Source: Planctomycetaceae bacterium (GTDB taxonomy: Bacteria > Planctomycetota > Planctomycetia > Pirellulales > UBA1268). From it: a stretch of 15,104 nucleotides of DNA. The stretch covers positions 1 through 15,104 of the forward strand of contig CANGIH010000011.1 in the NCBI GenBank assembly GCA_947453875.1, written 5' to 3'. A model generated the notes under the pieces. It was not told the DNA's origin, did no database searches, and saw only the letters and a list, made by a program, of their open reading frames with translations. Below, one piece after another: positions 1 to 7,329 of this stretch. Each line of letters begins with the position of its first letter. Positions within the stretch are counted from its first letter, which is position 1. A program made the position numbers and the translations under genes.

Positions 1-452
1 CCGGCGATCCGGTGGGCGAGGCTTCGGGGACGCCGTGCCGCGAAGACACGCCGGCCGCCGGCGAGGAAGTCAGCTTCCCAGGATTTGAGATTCTCGGCGC
101 CCAGACCGAGCACGAGGCCGATACGGCCGGCGTCGACGGCACCGCAGCCAAGGTCGGCGAGTCGGGCGTCGGCCAGTGCCTCCGCGCAGGGAACGAGGCA
201 CATCCTGCCGAGACGGTCGAGAGGATCGTCTCCCAGCGCCTCCTCCGCCAAGTTGGTGGCGGGAAGATCGCAGACGGGGGCCGCGAACTGACGCTCGCCA
301 CGCGAAGGGCCCGACGTCTCGATTTCACGCACCCCCGACCGGCCAGCGAGAAGCGCGTCGGCGATGGTGTCGAAGCGGTTCCCGAGGGGAGTGGCCGCAC
401 CGATGCCCGTGATCAGCGGCGCACGCAGGTTGGAGGTGTGCCAATCACTCAT
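1..452 (-). CDS. Beta-ketoacyl-ACP synthase (KAS I/II family), N-terminal part only
   Basis: Condensing enzyme that would join a malonyl-ACP-derived unit to an acyl chain in the cytoplasm. The first 150 codons are in the window and stay open to the left edge, so the gene is cut by the window, not broken. Residues 14-33 give the classic start of the thiolase-fold ketosynthases, ITGIGAATPLGN followed by LLAGRSGVREI, and residues around 115-130 (GRIGLVLGLGAEN) match the strand and loop that precede the active site. The catalytic Cys and the two His lie beyond the edge, so activity cannot be judged. The ATG overlaps the stop of the upstream ketosynthase-like gene as ATGA (449-452), which points to translational coupling and one mRNA with the acyl carrier protein gene. 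Family is near certain; whether it serves fatty acid or specialised lipid/polyketide synthesis is unknown. Confidence 0.9.
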   Translation of the reverse strand, partial: MSDWHTSNLRAPLITGIGAATPLGNRFDTIADALLAGRSGVREIETSGPSRGERQFAAPVCDLPATNLAEEALGDDPLDRLGRMCLVPCAEALADARLADLGCGAVDAGRIGLVLGLGAENLKSWEADFLAGGRRVFAARRPRSLAHRIA

Positions 453-1309
453 GCCGTGAGTCTCCCGGTCTGCGGGGACTTCGTCGCCGTGCCGTCGACC
501 TCCAGCGTCACGGTCGCTCCCCAACCGAGGTGCATCGTCAACGGTAGACGCTCGCCAACCTGGGCCCCTCCTCGGGAATCGAGCGCGGCCAGCCACGGCG
601 CGAGTGGGGCGAGGACGCTTTCTCGAGGGTCGCAGGGTACGGGAGGGGCTTCGCGCCCCGCGATCGCCAGAGCAGGCGTGGAGCGGAGCGACAGACGCAT
701 GGCGCCGGAGGTGGTGGAGTCGAGGGCGAAGGCGATCGCGCGGCAGGTGGCGTCGGAGGGTGCGTTGCCGACGTCATCGAGCGAGGGTTCCTCGTCCCAG
801 GCGGTGAACACGAGCCAGCAGCCGGCGACGCCGGGCTCCGCGACGATCGACAGGGCCGCGAGCAACCCCTCGCCGACCGCCTCGGTGCCTCCGCCAACGC
901 CGATGTTCGGGCCATGCATGCCGAGGCCAACACTCACGGCACTGGCCGTGGCGTGGAGCGAGCACTGCGGCACGACATGCGGGGAGACGGTGACCGGCCC
1001 GCCGTCACGGTATTGCACGAGCGTTCGGGCGCTCGCCGGGCGGCCGGCACCGCAGGTGGCGGCGACGACCCCCCAGCGATCGAAGCTCTCGACTTCCCCC
1101 CGATCCCCTGCGGGTGCCGACCATCCCGCCATGGCGCGCTGAACGGCACGGACGCCAACGACCGTATGGTCGTCGGCATGCCGGAGGAAGCGGGCAGGCA
1201 GTTGTGGCACGCCGGCGGGCGTGGCCAAATCGCGCACCGCCCCCAGCGCGGCGGACCGTTCGGCGACCGTGGCATGGGCGCGGATCGTGCAGGTGGTGAC
1301 ACGGGACAT
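449..1309 (-). CDS. Half-length ketosynthase-like protein lacking the catalytic cysteine
   Basis: A 286-residue protein that resembles the N-terminal half of a beta-ketoacyl synthase (similar in size and layout to the Ketoacyl-synt_2 half-domain). Residues about 107-134 (SPHVVPQCSLHATASAVSV, then GLGMHGPN) parallel the ketosynthase segment leading to the active site. Where the family has an S-T-A-C nucleophile loop, this protein has GVGGGTEA (137-144), with roughly Thr142 in the Cys place. Residues 145-175 (EGLLAAL, then CWLVFTAWDEEP) match the helix and strand after the nucleophile. The His-bearing C-terminal half is absent (286 residues against about 410). It is therefore probably non-catalytic, perhaps a partner of the true ketosynthase downstream, comparable in idea to chain-length-factor subunits; that role is inference. 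It starts 31 bases after the acyl carrier protein gene and overlaps the next gene by 4 bases. No strong ribosome binding site is visible before the ATG. Confidence 0.75.
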   Translation of the reverse strand: MSRVTTCTIRAHATVAERSAALGAVRDLATPAGVPQLPARFLRHADDHTVVGVRAVQRAMAGWSAPAGDRGEVESFDRWGVVAATCGAGRPASARTLVQYRDGGPVTVSPHVVPQCSLHATASAVSVGLGMHGPNIGVGGGTEAVGEGLLAALSIVAEPGVAGCWLVFTAWDEEPSLDDVGNAPSDATCRAIAFALDSTTSGAMRLSLRSTPALAIAGREAPPVPCDPRESVLAPLAPWLAALDSRGGAQVGERLPLTMHLGWGATVTLEVDGTATKSPQTGRLTA

Positions 1310-1340
1310 GATCGGATCGATCCCCGGAGGCGGGGCTGGG

Positions 1341-1607
1341 TCAGGCCGCCCTGCGGACAGTCTTGGCCGCGAGCTTTGACTGGAGGACGTCGAGCAGGTC
1401 GCCCACTGAGTGGATGCCGTCGAGCAGTTCGGTCTCGATCTGGATTCCGAAGTGGCTCTCGATGTGGAGGACGAGGCCGGCCATGTCGAGCGAGTCGAGG
1501 TTCAAACCCTCGCGGAGCGTCGTCGATTCCTCGACGACGGGATAGGTCTCGCCCGTCTCCTTCTCCAGCAGTTCCAAAACGACGGCGGAGAGCTGCGAAC
1601 GCTCCAT
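1341..1607 (-). CDS. Acyl carrier protein
   Basis: An 88-residue acyl carrier protein that tethers growing acyl chains through a 4'-phosphopantetheine arm. The attachment motif is LNLDSLDMAGL, with Ser39 as the modified serine, followed by the acidic recognition helix (LVLHIESHFGI) and the usual last helix (SVGDLLDVLQSKL). Size and helix spacing match stand-alone ACPs. The open frame extends upstream to 1781, but the ATG at 1607 is chosen because it gives a normal ACP N-terminus (MERSQL) and has AGGAG seven bases before it. It is the first gene of a minus-strand operon with a ketosynthase-like protein and a ketosynthase. That context suggests a dedicated carrier protein of a small specialised pathway, not necessarily the housekeeping AcpP; the usual fab neighbours (fabD, fabG) are not visible here. 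Confidence 0.93.
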   Translation of the reverse strand: MERSQLSAVVLELLEKETGETYPVVEESTTLREGLNLDSLDMAGLVLHIESHFGIQIETELLDGIHSVGDLLDVLQSKLAAKTVRRAA

Positions 1608-1756
1608 GGAGGGACTCCTGTGGTTGTGGGGAATGGGCCGGCCCCATGTTGGACCCGCCTGATAGTGGGGGAGCGGCAACCTTGCGGGCTTGTTACGCTG
1701 TGTTCTTAGGGGCAAAGTGTGCGGAATTTCCGTCTGCGGGGGCGGGAGGGTAGCCG
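1608..1756. promoter_or_regulatory. Divergent intergenic region between ACP operon and VanZ-like gene
   Basis: This 149-base gap separates two divergently transcribed genes and must hold both start signals. I see two short perfect palindromes: GGGCCGGCCC at 1635-1644, just upstream of the ACP ribosome binding site, and CGGAATTTCCG at 1722-1732, 24 bases before the VanZ-like ATG. Either could be an operator, but both are short enough to arise by chance in GC-rich DNA. No convincing -35/-10 pair can be named. The VanZ-like gene has GGAGGG about eight bases before its ATG, and the ACP gene has AGGAG. Confidence 0.35.
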
Positions 1757-2185
1757 ATGGATCGGAACGGGCGAAGGCCAATTCCAGCCCGAATCGAGAG
1801 GCTGCCGCCGGCGGTCATCCGCCTTCTTGATGCCGCCGCCGCCGTCTACTTCGGCGTGCTCCTCTATGCCACGCACCATCCCAAGCCGCAAAACCTCCTG
1901 GGGCCCACTCCCCCCAACGACAAACTGCTCCATCTGTTCGCCTATGGAGCGCTCGGAGGGATCGTGGCCACGGCACTGGCCGCCCGGGGTGGATGGAAGA
2001 CACCACGCTCCGGAGCGGCAGTCTTCGTGCCGCTATCGCTGTTTGCGGCCATCGACGAGTCGACTCAGCCATTCTTCGGCCGGTCAGCGGATCAGGTTGA
2101 CTGGGCCTACGACGGCATCGGGCTGCTGATGGGGATCGCGGCCGTCACGACCGTTGTCGTCTCGTGGAATCGCCGCGCCGCGTAG
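1757..2185 (+). CDS. VanZ-like family membrane protein
   Basis: A 142-residue integral membrane protein with about four hydrophobic segments (roughly 22-38, 58-76, 86-100 and 120-137). The VanZ-family polar signature is present: D55-K-L-L-H59 at the start of the second segment, D100-E-S-T-Q104 after the third, and R109 with D112, D115 and D119 before the last. The family is named after the teicoplanin-resistance protein VanZ, but most bacterial members are uncharacterised and there is no reason to expect glycopeptide resistance here. Length is normal for the short single-domain form. The start at 1757 is supported by GGAGGG eight bases upstream. It is transcribed away from the ACP/ketosynthase operon and converges on the UDP-glucuronate decarboxylase gene. 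The 62 bases after its stop contain no clear terminator hairpin. Confidence 0.85.
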   Translation: MDRNGRRPIPARIERLPPAVIRLLDAAAAVYFGVLLYATHHPKPQNLLGPTPPNDKLLHLFAYGALGGIVATALAARGGWKTPRSGAAVFVPLSLFAAIDESTQPFFGRSADQVDWAYDGIGLLMGIAAVTTVVVSWNRRAA

Positions 2186-2247
2186 TGGTTCGCAGCGCAT
2201 CGACCGTAGCGGCGGCGGGGGGGCGACCAGACGGAGCCGTCAATGGG

Positions 2248-3222
2248 TCAGTAATTCGGCGTCGGTGCCCGGTAGTCGTCGAGATTCACGGTGCGGAACC
2301 AGTCGATTGTCCGGGCGAGCCCCTCGCGGAGGGCGATCGTCGGCTGCCAGCCGAGCCGATCCTGCGCGAGCGTGATATCGGGACGGCGCCGCTCAGGATC
2401 GTCGACCGGCAGCGGGCGGTGGACGATCGTCGACCCTGACCCGGTCAACTCGATGGCCAGCTCTGCCAGTTCGCGGATCGTGAATTCCGCCGGATTGCCG
2501 ACGTTGACCGGCCCGACGAAATCATCCGGTGCGGCCATCATTCGGATCATTCCCTCGACGAGGTCGTCGCGGTAGCAGAAACTGCGGGTCTGATTGCCTG
2601 AACCGAAGAGCGTGATCGGTTCGCCACAGAGCGCCTGGCGGATGAAGTTGCTCACCACCCGTCCGTCGAAGGGATGCATCCGTGGCCCGTACGTGTTGAA
2701 GATGCGGACGATCCGCACGTTCACCTTGTTGGTGCGGTGGTAATCCATGAACAGCGTCTCTGCCGCCCGCTTCCCCTCGTCGTAGCAGGCGCGCGGCCCG
2801 ATCGGATTGACCGAGCCGCGGTAACTCTCCGGCTGCGGATGGACCTCCGGATCGCCATAGACCTCGCTCGTCGATGCCTGGAGCACCTTCGCCCGGCAGC
2901 GTTTGGCCATGCCGAGGACGTTGATCGCCCCCATGACGCTCGTCTTCATCGTCTTGATGGGATTGAACTGGTAGTGCCCGGGCGCCGCCGGACAGGCGAG
3001 GTTGTAGATCTCGTCCACCTCGAGCCACAGCGGGTGGACGATGTCGTGGCGGAGGAGTTCGAAATTCGGCTGGGCGAGCAGATGGGCGACGTTCGACTTC
3101 TGGCTCGTGAAGAAGTTGTCGACGCAGATGACGTCGTGACCATCGGCCACGAGTCGCTCGCAGAGATGGCTCCCGAGGAAGCCGGCGCCGCCGGTGACGA
3201 GAATTCGCTTCAGCGATGACAT
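2248..3222 (-). CDS. uxs: UDP-glucuronate decarboxylase (UDP-xylose synthase), SDR family
   Basis: A 324-residue extended short-chain dehydrogenase/reductase that converts UDP-glucuronate to UDP-xylose and CO2 with bound NAD+, in the cytoplasm. It supplies pentose for exopolysaccharide or lipopolysaccharide glycans. The NAD-binding loop is TGGAGFLGSHL (residues 10-20, GxxGxxG). Other landmarks are YNLACPAAPGHYQ at 73-85, the catalytic S119/E120 in STSEVYGDP, the Tyr147-xxx-Lys151 pair in YDEGKRAAETL, and RIFNTYGPRM at 173-182. The run from YNLACPA through YDEGKRAAETL is diagnostic of the UXS subgroup over UDP-glucose 4-epimerases and dTDP-glucose dehydratases. Length is typical of single-domain bacterial UXS, without the N-terminal membrane anchor of eukaryotic forms. 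The start at 3222 gives a short lead before the Rossmann strand and has CAGGT upstream. It follows the haem protein gene on the same strand after 38 bases; a shared transcript is possible but no functional tie is evident. Confidence 0.94.
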   Translation of the reverse strand: MSSLKRILVTGGAGFLGSHLCERLVADGHDVICVDNFFTSQKSNVAHLLAQPNFELLRHDIVHPLWLEVDEIYNLACPAAPGHYQFNPIKTMKTSVMGAINVLGMAKRCRAKVLQASTSEVYGDPEVHPQPESYRGSVNPIGPRACYDEGKRAAETLFMDYHRTNKVNVRIVRIFNTYGPRMHPFDGRVVSNFIRQALCGEPITLFGSGNQTRSFCYRDDLVEGMIRMMAAPDDFVGPVNVGNPAEFTIRELAELAIELTGSGSTIVHRPLPVDDPERRRPDITLAQDRLGWQPTIALREGLARTIDWFRTVNLDDYRAPTPNY

Positions 3223-3260
3223 GATCGGGACCTGCTGGGAAGGGAGGTGGCAAGCGGGGG

Positions 3261-6200
3261 TCAGCGACCGAGGGAGGAGAGATAGCGGACGAGGTCGGCA
3301 AGTTCCTCGCGCGACAGGCTGTCGACGAGGCCCGCCGGCATCAGCGACGTGCCTGGCGCCTCCTCCTCGATGTCGTTGAGTTGGAGTCGCACCTCCTTGT
3401 CGAGCGCGTCGCGGAGGACGAGCTCCGTGTCGGAGCGCGACACGGGGATCCCGCTCGTGACCTGTCCGTCGACGGTGACGACGACGAGCGAACCGTAGCC
3501 CTCCTTGACGCTTTTTGCCGGATCGAGGAGCGCGTCGAGGAGATAATCGGGCTGTGCGGCTGATCCGATCGCGGTCAGGTTCGGACCCACGCGCCCCCCC
3601 TCACGGTCGATGCGGTGGCAGGCGAGGCAGCGCAGTTCGGCGCGGCGGTAGAGCTCCCTGCCGCGGGCCGCGTCGGCGCCCGTGCCGACCCTCGCCAGGA
3701 CCGCGGCCCGGTCGGCGGCGTTCAGCGTCCGACTCCCGGTGGTGCTGCCGCGCTCGAGCGCGGCGGTGAGCTGCGGCTCCGGGCGTCCGGCGGCGGTCAC
3801 GTCCTGGATCACCGCGCGGAGCGTCGCTTCGGGAATCGACACGCCCGCGAGGGCGACGGCGAGCCGATCGGCGCCGCCCCGGGCGCCGAGAAAGGCGCGC
3901 AGCACCTCATGGACGGCCGCGTCGCCCGGGCCACGGGCCAGCCATGCCGCAGTGAGCCGCGCCCCCTCGTCGACCGATCGGCCCACGAGCGCGGCGAGGC
4001 TCGCGGCCACGAGTGGCTCCGGGGTCGTCGGCTCGGCAGCCAGCGCGGCCAGGGCATCGTGGGCGGGCTGCCCCGGCAGGTTGCCGAGCGCCCGGCATGC
4101 AGCCTGTCGCCGTGGCAATGGCCGATCGGCGGCGGCGAGGGAGGCGAGGACCGCGGCTGTCGCCTCGACCTGCCAGACGCCGGCGGCGTCGATCGCGGCG
4201 CCTTCGAGCGCCTCGTCGGGGCTCGTGAGGAGACGGGTCAGTCCGGCGAGATCCCCGGCCGGCGCCACCTTCCGCTTCCGTTGCGACTCGGCGAGATGGC
4301 CGAGGAGCGATGCGGCCTTCGCCGCGGGCGTGTCGGCGGCGAGGGCGATGTCGAACACGAGACGCAACTCATCGGCAGTGCCGAGAAGCGCGACGGCATG
4401 GAGGAGCGCGTCGAGGTCGGCGCCCGAGATCGTGCCTTGCTGCCACTGCTCGACCATCCAGCCACTGGCGGCGGTCGCCTCCGCGGCCCGGATCGCGAAC
4501 AGGACGCGCGAGATCTTCCCGCCGTCGTCGAACGAGCCGGCAAGAACCGCAGGCAACCAGGCTCCCTGGAGCTCGCGGGCCGCAAGCCACACGGCATAGT
4601 CGAGGGCGTCGTCGCGCGGATGATCGACGACATGAAGCGCCAGCGCCGCGGCGCGCGTCGCGTCGGCAGGGGAGGTCTCCGCCACGGCCCCGACGGCCGC
4701 GAGCGCCCGCACCCCTTCGAGGCGGACGGCCGCGACGTCGTCGTCGACGGTCGGGGCGAGCAGGTCGATGGGGCCGGGGCTGCCGTCGGGCCCCACGCCC
4801 GGTCGGCCGAGCCGGTCGGCCCAATCGATGACGACGCGGCAGGCGGCCGCACGGGCTCTTGGGTCGGGCGCATTGAGCACCCGCGACAGGATCGCTCCGT
4901 CGATCACCGCATTTGAGCCGTCATCGAGGCCCTGACGGAGCCAGAGGAGCTCGAGGCAGCGCCGTTCGAGGCCGCGGTGGTAGCCGGCGGTACCGGGCGC
5001 GGCGCGGCGTGCGGCGGAAGCCCAGTCATCGAGATCGGGCCCGACCTCGTCGATCCCGCGCTCGACGAGGACACGCCGGGCGGCGTCACGGGCCCAGCCG
5101 TCGGCGGTAAGCACATCGAGCAGCTCGCCGTTGGAGAGCGTCGTGGCATCGAATCGTGGCACGAGCGGCCGCCCCTTGGCCGTCACCCGCCAGATCCGGC
5201 CATGCGTCCGATCGCGGCGGTCGTCGCGGAAGTCGACTTCTCCATGCTGGATGATCGGGTTGTACCAATCGGCGATGTAGATCGCCCCGTCAGGGCCCAT
5301 CTTTACATCGATCGGGCGGAAGTCGACGCGCGGTGAGCGGATGAGATCGGGGAGCTTTTCACTCTCGAACCCCGAGCCCGATTCGGTGAGCCGGTAGCGG
5401 CAGACGCGATTGGCGCGGAAGTCGTGGGTCACGAGTGTCCCTTGCGCGTCGTCGGGGAGATGGGCCCCGGAGAGGATCTCCAGGCCGCAGAGCTTCGGGC
5501 TCCCCGGATTCATTCCATGGAGGATCCGCGGCGTGCCGACGGCGGTGAAATAGGCAGCGCCCGGGAAGCCGAGGTTGATCCCTTCGCCACCGGCGCCGTC
5601 GGTAACGAGCGACCGTCCCCAGGGATCGATCGCATGCCCCCAGGGATTGACCCAGCCGCGGGCGAAGACAGCGAGGTCGAGCGTCGCGGGGCGGAATCGC
5701 CACATCCCGCCGCCGTTCAGCCGGCGGACTCCATGCGGTGTCTCGACATGGCTGTGGATATAGATCGACTGGTTGAAATAGAGCCGCGCGTCGACGCCCC
5801 AGCGGAACGTATGGATGAGGTGGTGGGTGTCCTCGGTGCCGAAGCCCGAGAGCACCGTGCGGCGGGCATCGGCACGGCCGTCGCCGTCGGTGTCGGCCAG
5901 ATGGAGCATCTCGGTGGCATTGGCGACATAGCAGCCACCGTCGCCGGGAAGGACGGCCGTCGGCATGTGGAGCCCCGCGGCGAACACCCGCGAGACATCG
6001 GCGACGCCGTCGCCGTCGGTGTCGTCGAGGATCGTCACCGTGTCGTTCGGGATCTCGCCGGGGCGGAGTTGCGGATAGACGCTCGACGACGACACCCACA
6101 TCCGCCCGGCGGGATCGAAGTTGATCTGGAGCGGCTTGCGAATCGCCGGATCGGAGGCGAACAGATTGACCTCATATCCCTCTGCCACCTCCATCGCCGC

Positions 6201-6332
6201 GAGTTCCGCGGTCGGATCGGGGGTGGGAATGTCGGTGAGGGCCCGCTGGGCCGAGGCGGGAGTGGGGAGGCCGGCGACGATGACGATCGCGGTGGCGAGG
6301 AAGCAACGCGAGCTGAGCGAGTTGGAGCGCAT
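3261..6332 (-). CDS. Secreted PVC-type dehydrogenase: beta-propeller, HEAT-like repeats, C-terminal cytochrome c
   Basis: A 1023-residue exported protein of the large planctomycete/verrucomicrobial family with an N-terminal membrane-bound-dehydrogenase-type propeller and a C-terminal haem. Residues 1-28 are a signal peptide ending ASA|Q. Residues about 44-390 form the propeller-like part, with Asp-rich loops DDTDGDGVAD (103-112) and DTDGDGRADA (147-156) and the motif MGPDGAIYIADWYNP (345-359). Residues about 400-860 are Ala/Leu-rich helices resembling HEAT repeats. The last about 130 residues are a cytochrome c domain with CLACH at 902-906 and a likely axial Met in TSLMPAGL (Met998). Members are presumed periplasmic oxidoreductases, perhaps for sugars or other polyols; the substrate is not known. 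The frame stays open to 6605, but the ATG at 6332 is chosen because it yields the signal peptide and lies one base after the stop of the SGNH gene (TGACATG), which implies coupled translation. Confidence 0.9.
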   Translation of the reverse strand: MRSNSLSSRCFLATAIVIVAGLPTPASAQRALTDIPTPDPTAELAAMEVAEGYEVNLFASDPAIRKPLQINFDPAGRMWVSSSSVYPQLRPGEIPNDTVTILDDTDGDGVADVSRVFAAGLHMPTAVLPGDGGCYVANATEMLHLADTDGDGRADARRTVLSGFGTEDTHHLIHTFRWGVDARLYFNQSIYIHSHVETPHGVRRLNGGGMWRFRPATLDLAVFARGWVNPWGHAIDPWGRSLVTDGAGGEGINLGFPGAAYFTAVGTPRILHGMNPGSPKLCGLEILSGAHLPDDAQGTLVTHDFRANRVCRYRLTESGSGFESEKLPDLIRSPRVDFRPIDVKMGPDGAIYIADWYNPIIQHGEVDFRDDRRDRTHGRIWRVTAKGRPLVPRFDATTLSNGELLDVLTADGWARDAARRVLVERGIDEVGPDLDDWASAARRAAPGTAGYHRGLERRCLELLWLRQGLDDGSNAVIDGAILSRVLNAPDPRARAAACRVVIDWADRLGRPGVGPDGSPGPIDLLAPTVDDDVAAVRLEGVRALAAVGAVAETSPADATRAAALALHVVDHPRDDALDYAVWLAARELQGAWLPAVLAGSFDDGGKISRVLFAIRAAEATAASGWMVEQWQQGTISGADLDALLHAVALLGTADELRLVFDIALAADTPAAKAASLLGHLAESQRKRKVAPAGDLAGLTRLLTSPDEALEGAAIDAAGVWQVEATAAVLASLAAADRPLPRRQAACRALGNLPGQPAHDALAALAAEPTTPEPLVAASLAALVGRSVDEGARLTAAWLARGPGDAAVHEVLRAFLGARGGADRLAVALAGVSIPEATLRAVIQDVTAAGRPEPQLTAALERGSTTGSRTLNAADRAAVLARVGTGADAARGRELYRRAELRCLACHRIDREGGRVGPNLTAIGSAAQPDYLLDALLDPAKSVKEGYGSLVVVTVDGQVTSGIPVSRSDTELVLRDALDKEVRLQLNDIEEEAPGTSLMPAGLVDSLSREELADLVRYLSSLGR

Positions 6333-6333
6333 G

Positions 6334-7329
6334 TCAGGGTGATTCCCGGGCCATTTCCCAAACCTTCGCCTCGGCCGCATCCACGAGCGCGTCGAATTGC
6401 GGAATCTCGATGGCGTTGTTCCCTTGCTCATGGCGGCGGAAGAGGAAGAGGTAGGTCTCGTTGGCGGGACGCCAGCGGTGGAAGAAGAGGCGATTCTTCT
6501 CGTTGACCGCGGCACGGATTGCGGCCGTGCGGCCGGGGTGATCGCCGGAGAGGGATTTTCCGCAGGAGGCTGCGAAGACGGCGGCGGCGGCGCCATAGCC
6601 GGCATCGGTGAGATGGATGCCGTTCTCGGTGAGTCGGGCTCCGGCGGGAAGGTGCGAGGTGGTGGCGGCGAACAGATCGACGAGCCCCGCCTCCTGTTCG
6701 GTGGCGACCGAACGAATCACGGTGGCGTAGTCGGTGAGGACCCGGTTGCGGGCGTCGGCCGCGGCGGCGGAGAGCGGCGGAGTGCTCTCGATCGGCGGCG
6801 GGGTGACCAAGACGATGCGGGGAGCGGGGGTGGTGCCGTCGCCCGCCGGCCCACGGAGATCGCTGCAGAGCCGGACCAGCTGCACGCGGAACGCCTCCAG
6901 ACCTGCGGCGCCGGCCAATGACTCGTTGCGTCCGTAGGCGACGAACACGACGGTGGGGCGGAGCGCGCCGACGAGGTCGAGCAGGCGGGCGTAGCCGGCC
7001 GACGGCGCATCGAACACGCCACGCGATTCGGCCCACACCGTGTCGCCGCTCCAGCCGAGGTTGCGGAAGGTGAGGTCGGCGCCTGGATGCGCGGCCACCA
7101 GCGCCGTCTCGATCACCCCCCGCTCCCCCTCGCGCTCGATCACGGTGTCGCCGAGGAGGACGACACGGTCCCCCGCCTGGAGCGACCAGGAGGTGGCGCC
7201 AGCCTCGGAAGCAGAGGTGCTCGTGGTGGTCAGCCAGAGGAGCGCCGCACACAGCGCCGGGGTGAGCAGCGGAGTCTGCTTCGGGCGGGGGGATCGGCCG
7301 ACGGGGAACGGACGCTCGGGGGGAGGCAT
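6334..7329 (-). CDS. Exported SGNH-hydrolase-like protein with altered catalytic residues
   Basis: A 331-residue protein of the SGNH/GDSL hydrolase fold, in the planctomycete subgroup found beside PVC-type haem proteins. An N-terminal hydrophobic stretch (about 21-40) followed by STSASEAG suggests export. Block I is LLGDTVIERE with Thr62 where the nucleophilic Ser normally sits. Block II is NLGWSGDT (90-97), block III is YGRNE (132-136, Asn135) and block V is NGIH (236-239), with Asn in place of the usual Asp before His239. The tail from about residue 285, with RPANETYLFLFRRHEQG and AIEIPQFD, is a conserved extension of this subgroup as I know it. Classical members are carbohydrate or lipid esterases, but the Ser-to-Thr and Asp-to-Asn changes make esterase activity uncertain. 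The start at 7329 is preferred over the open frame up to 7467 because it leaves a usable signal peptide and a GGAAG sequence eight bases upstream. It is coupled to the downstream haem gene by a one-base gap. Confidence 0.85.
   Translation of the reverse strand: MPPPERPFPVGRSPRPKQTPLLTPALCAALLWLTTTSTSASEAGATSWSLQAGDRVVLLGDTVIEREGERGVIETALVAAHPGADLTFRNLGWSGDTVWAESRGVFDAPSAGYARLLDLVGALRPTVVFVAYGRNESLAGAAGLEAFRVQLVRLCSDLRGPAGDGTTPAPRIVLVTPPPIESTPPLSAAAADARNRVLTDYATVIRSVATEQEAGLVDLFAATTSHLPAGARLTENGIHLTDAGYGAAAAVFAASCGKSLSGDHPGRTAAIRAAVNEKNRLFFHRWRPANETYLFLFRRHEQGNNAIEIPQFDALVDAAEAKVWEMARESP

Noticed and set aside
12..1142. 376-residue open frame on the plus strand across the ketosynthase genes
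   Set aside because: It is antisense to two genes with recognisable ketosynthase motifs, and its translation is Arg/Ala/Pro/Ser-rich with no motif. This is a by-product of GC-rich third positions.
1757..2185. Glycopeptide resistance function for the VanZ-like gene
   Set aside because: No vanHAX-type genes are nearby, and most VanZ-fold proteins have no link to resistance.
2186..2247. Terminator between the convergent VanZ-like and uxs genes
   Set aside because: No stem of useful length followed by a T run was found on either strand.
3615..4916. 433-residue plus-strand open frame opposite the haem protein gene
   Set aside because: It is antisense to the helical-repeat part of a clearly coding gene, with Gly/Arg-rich composition, no ribosome binding site and no known motif.
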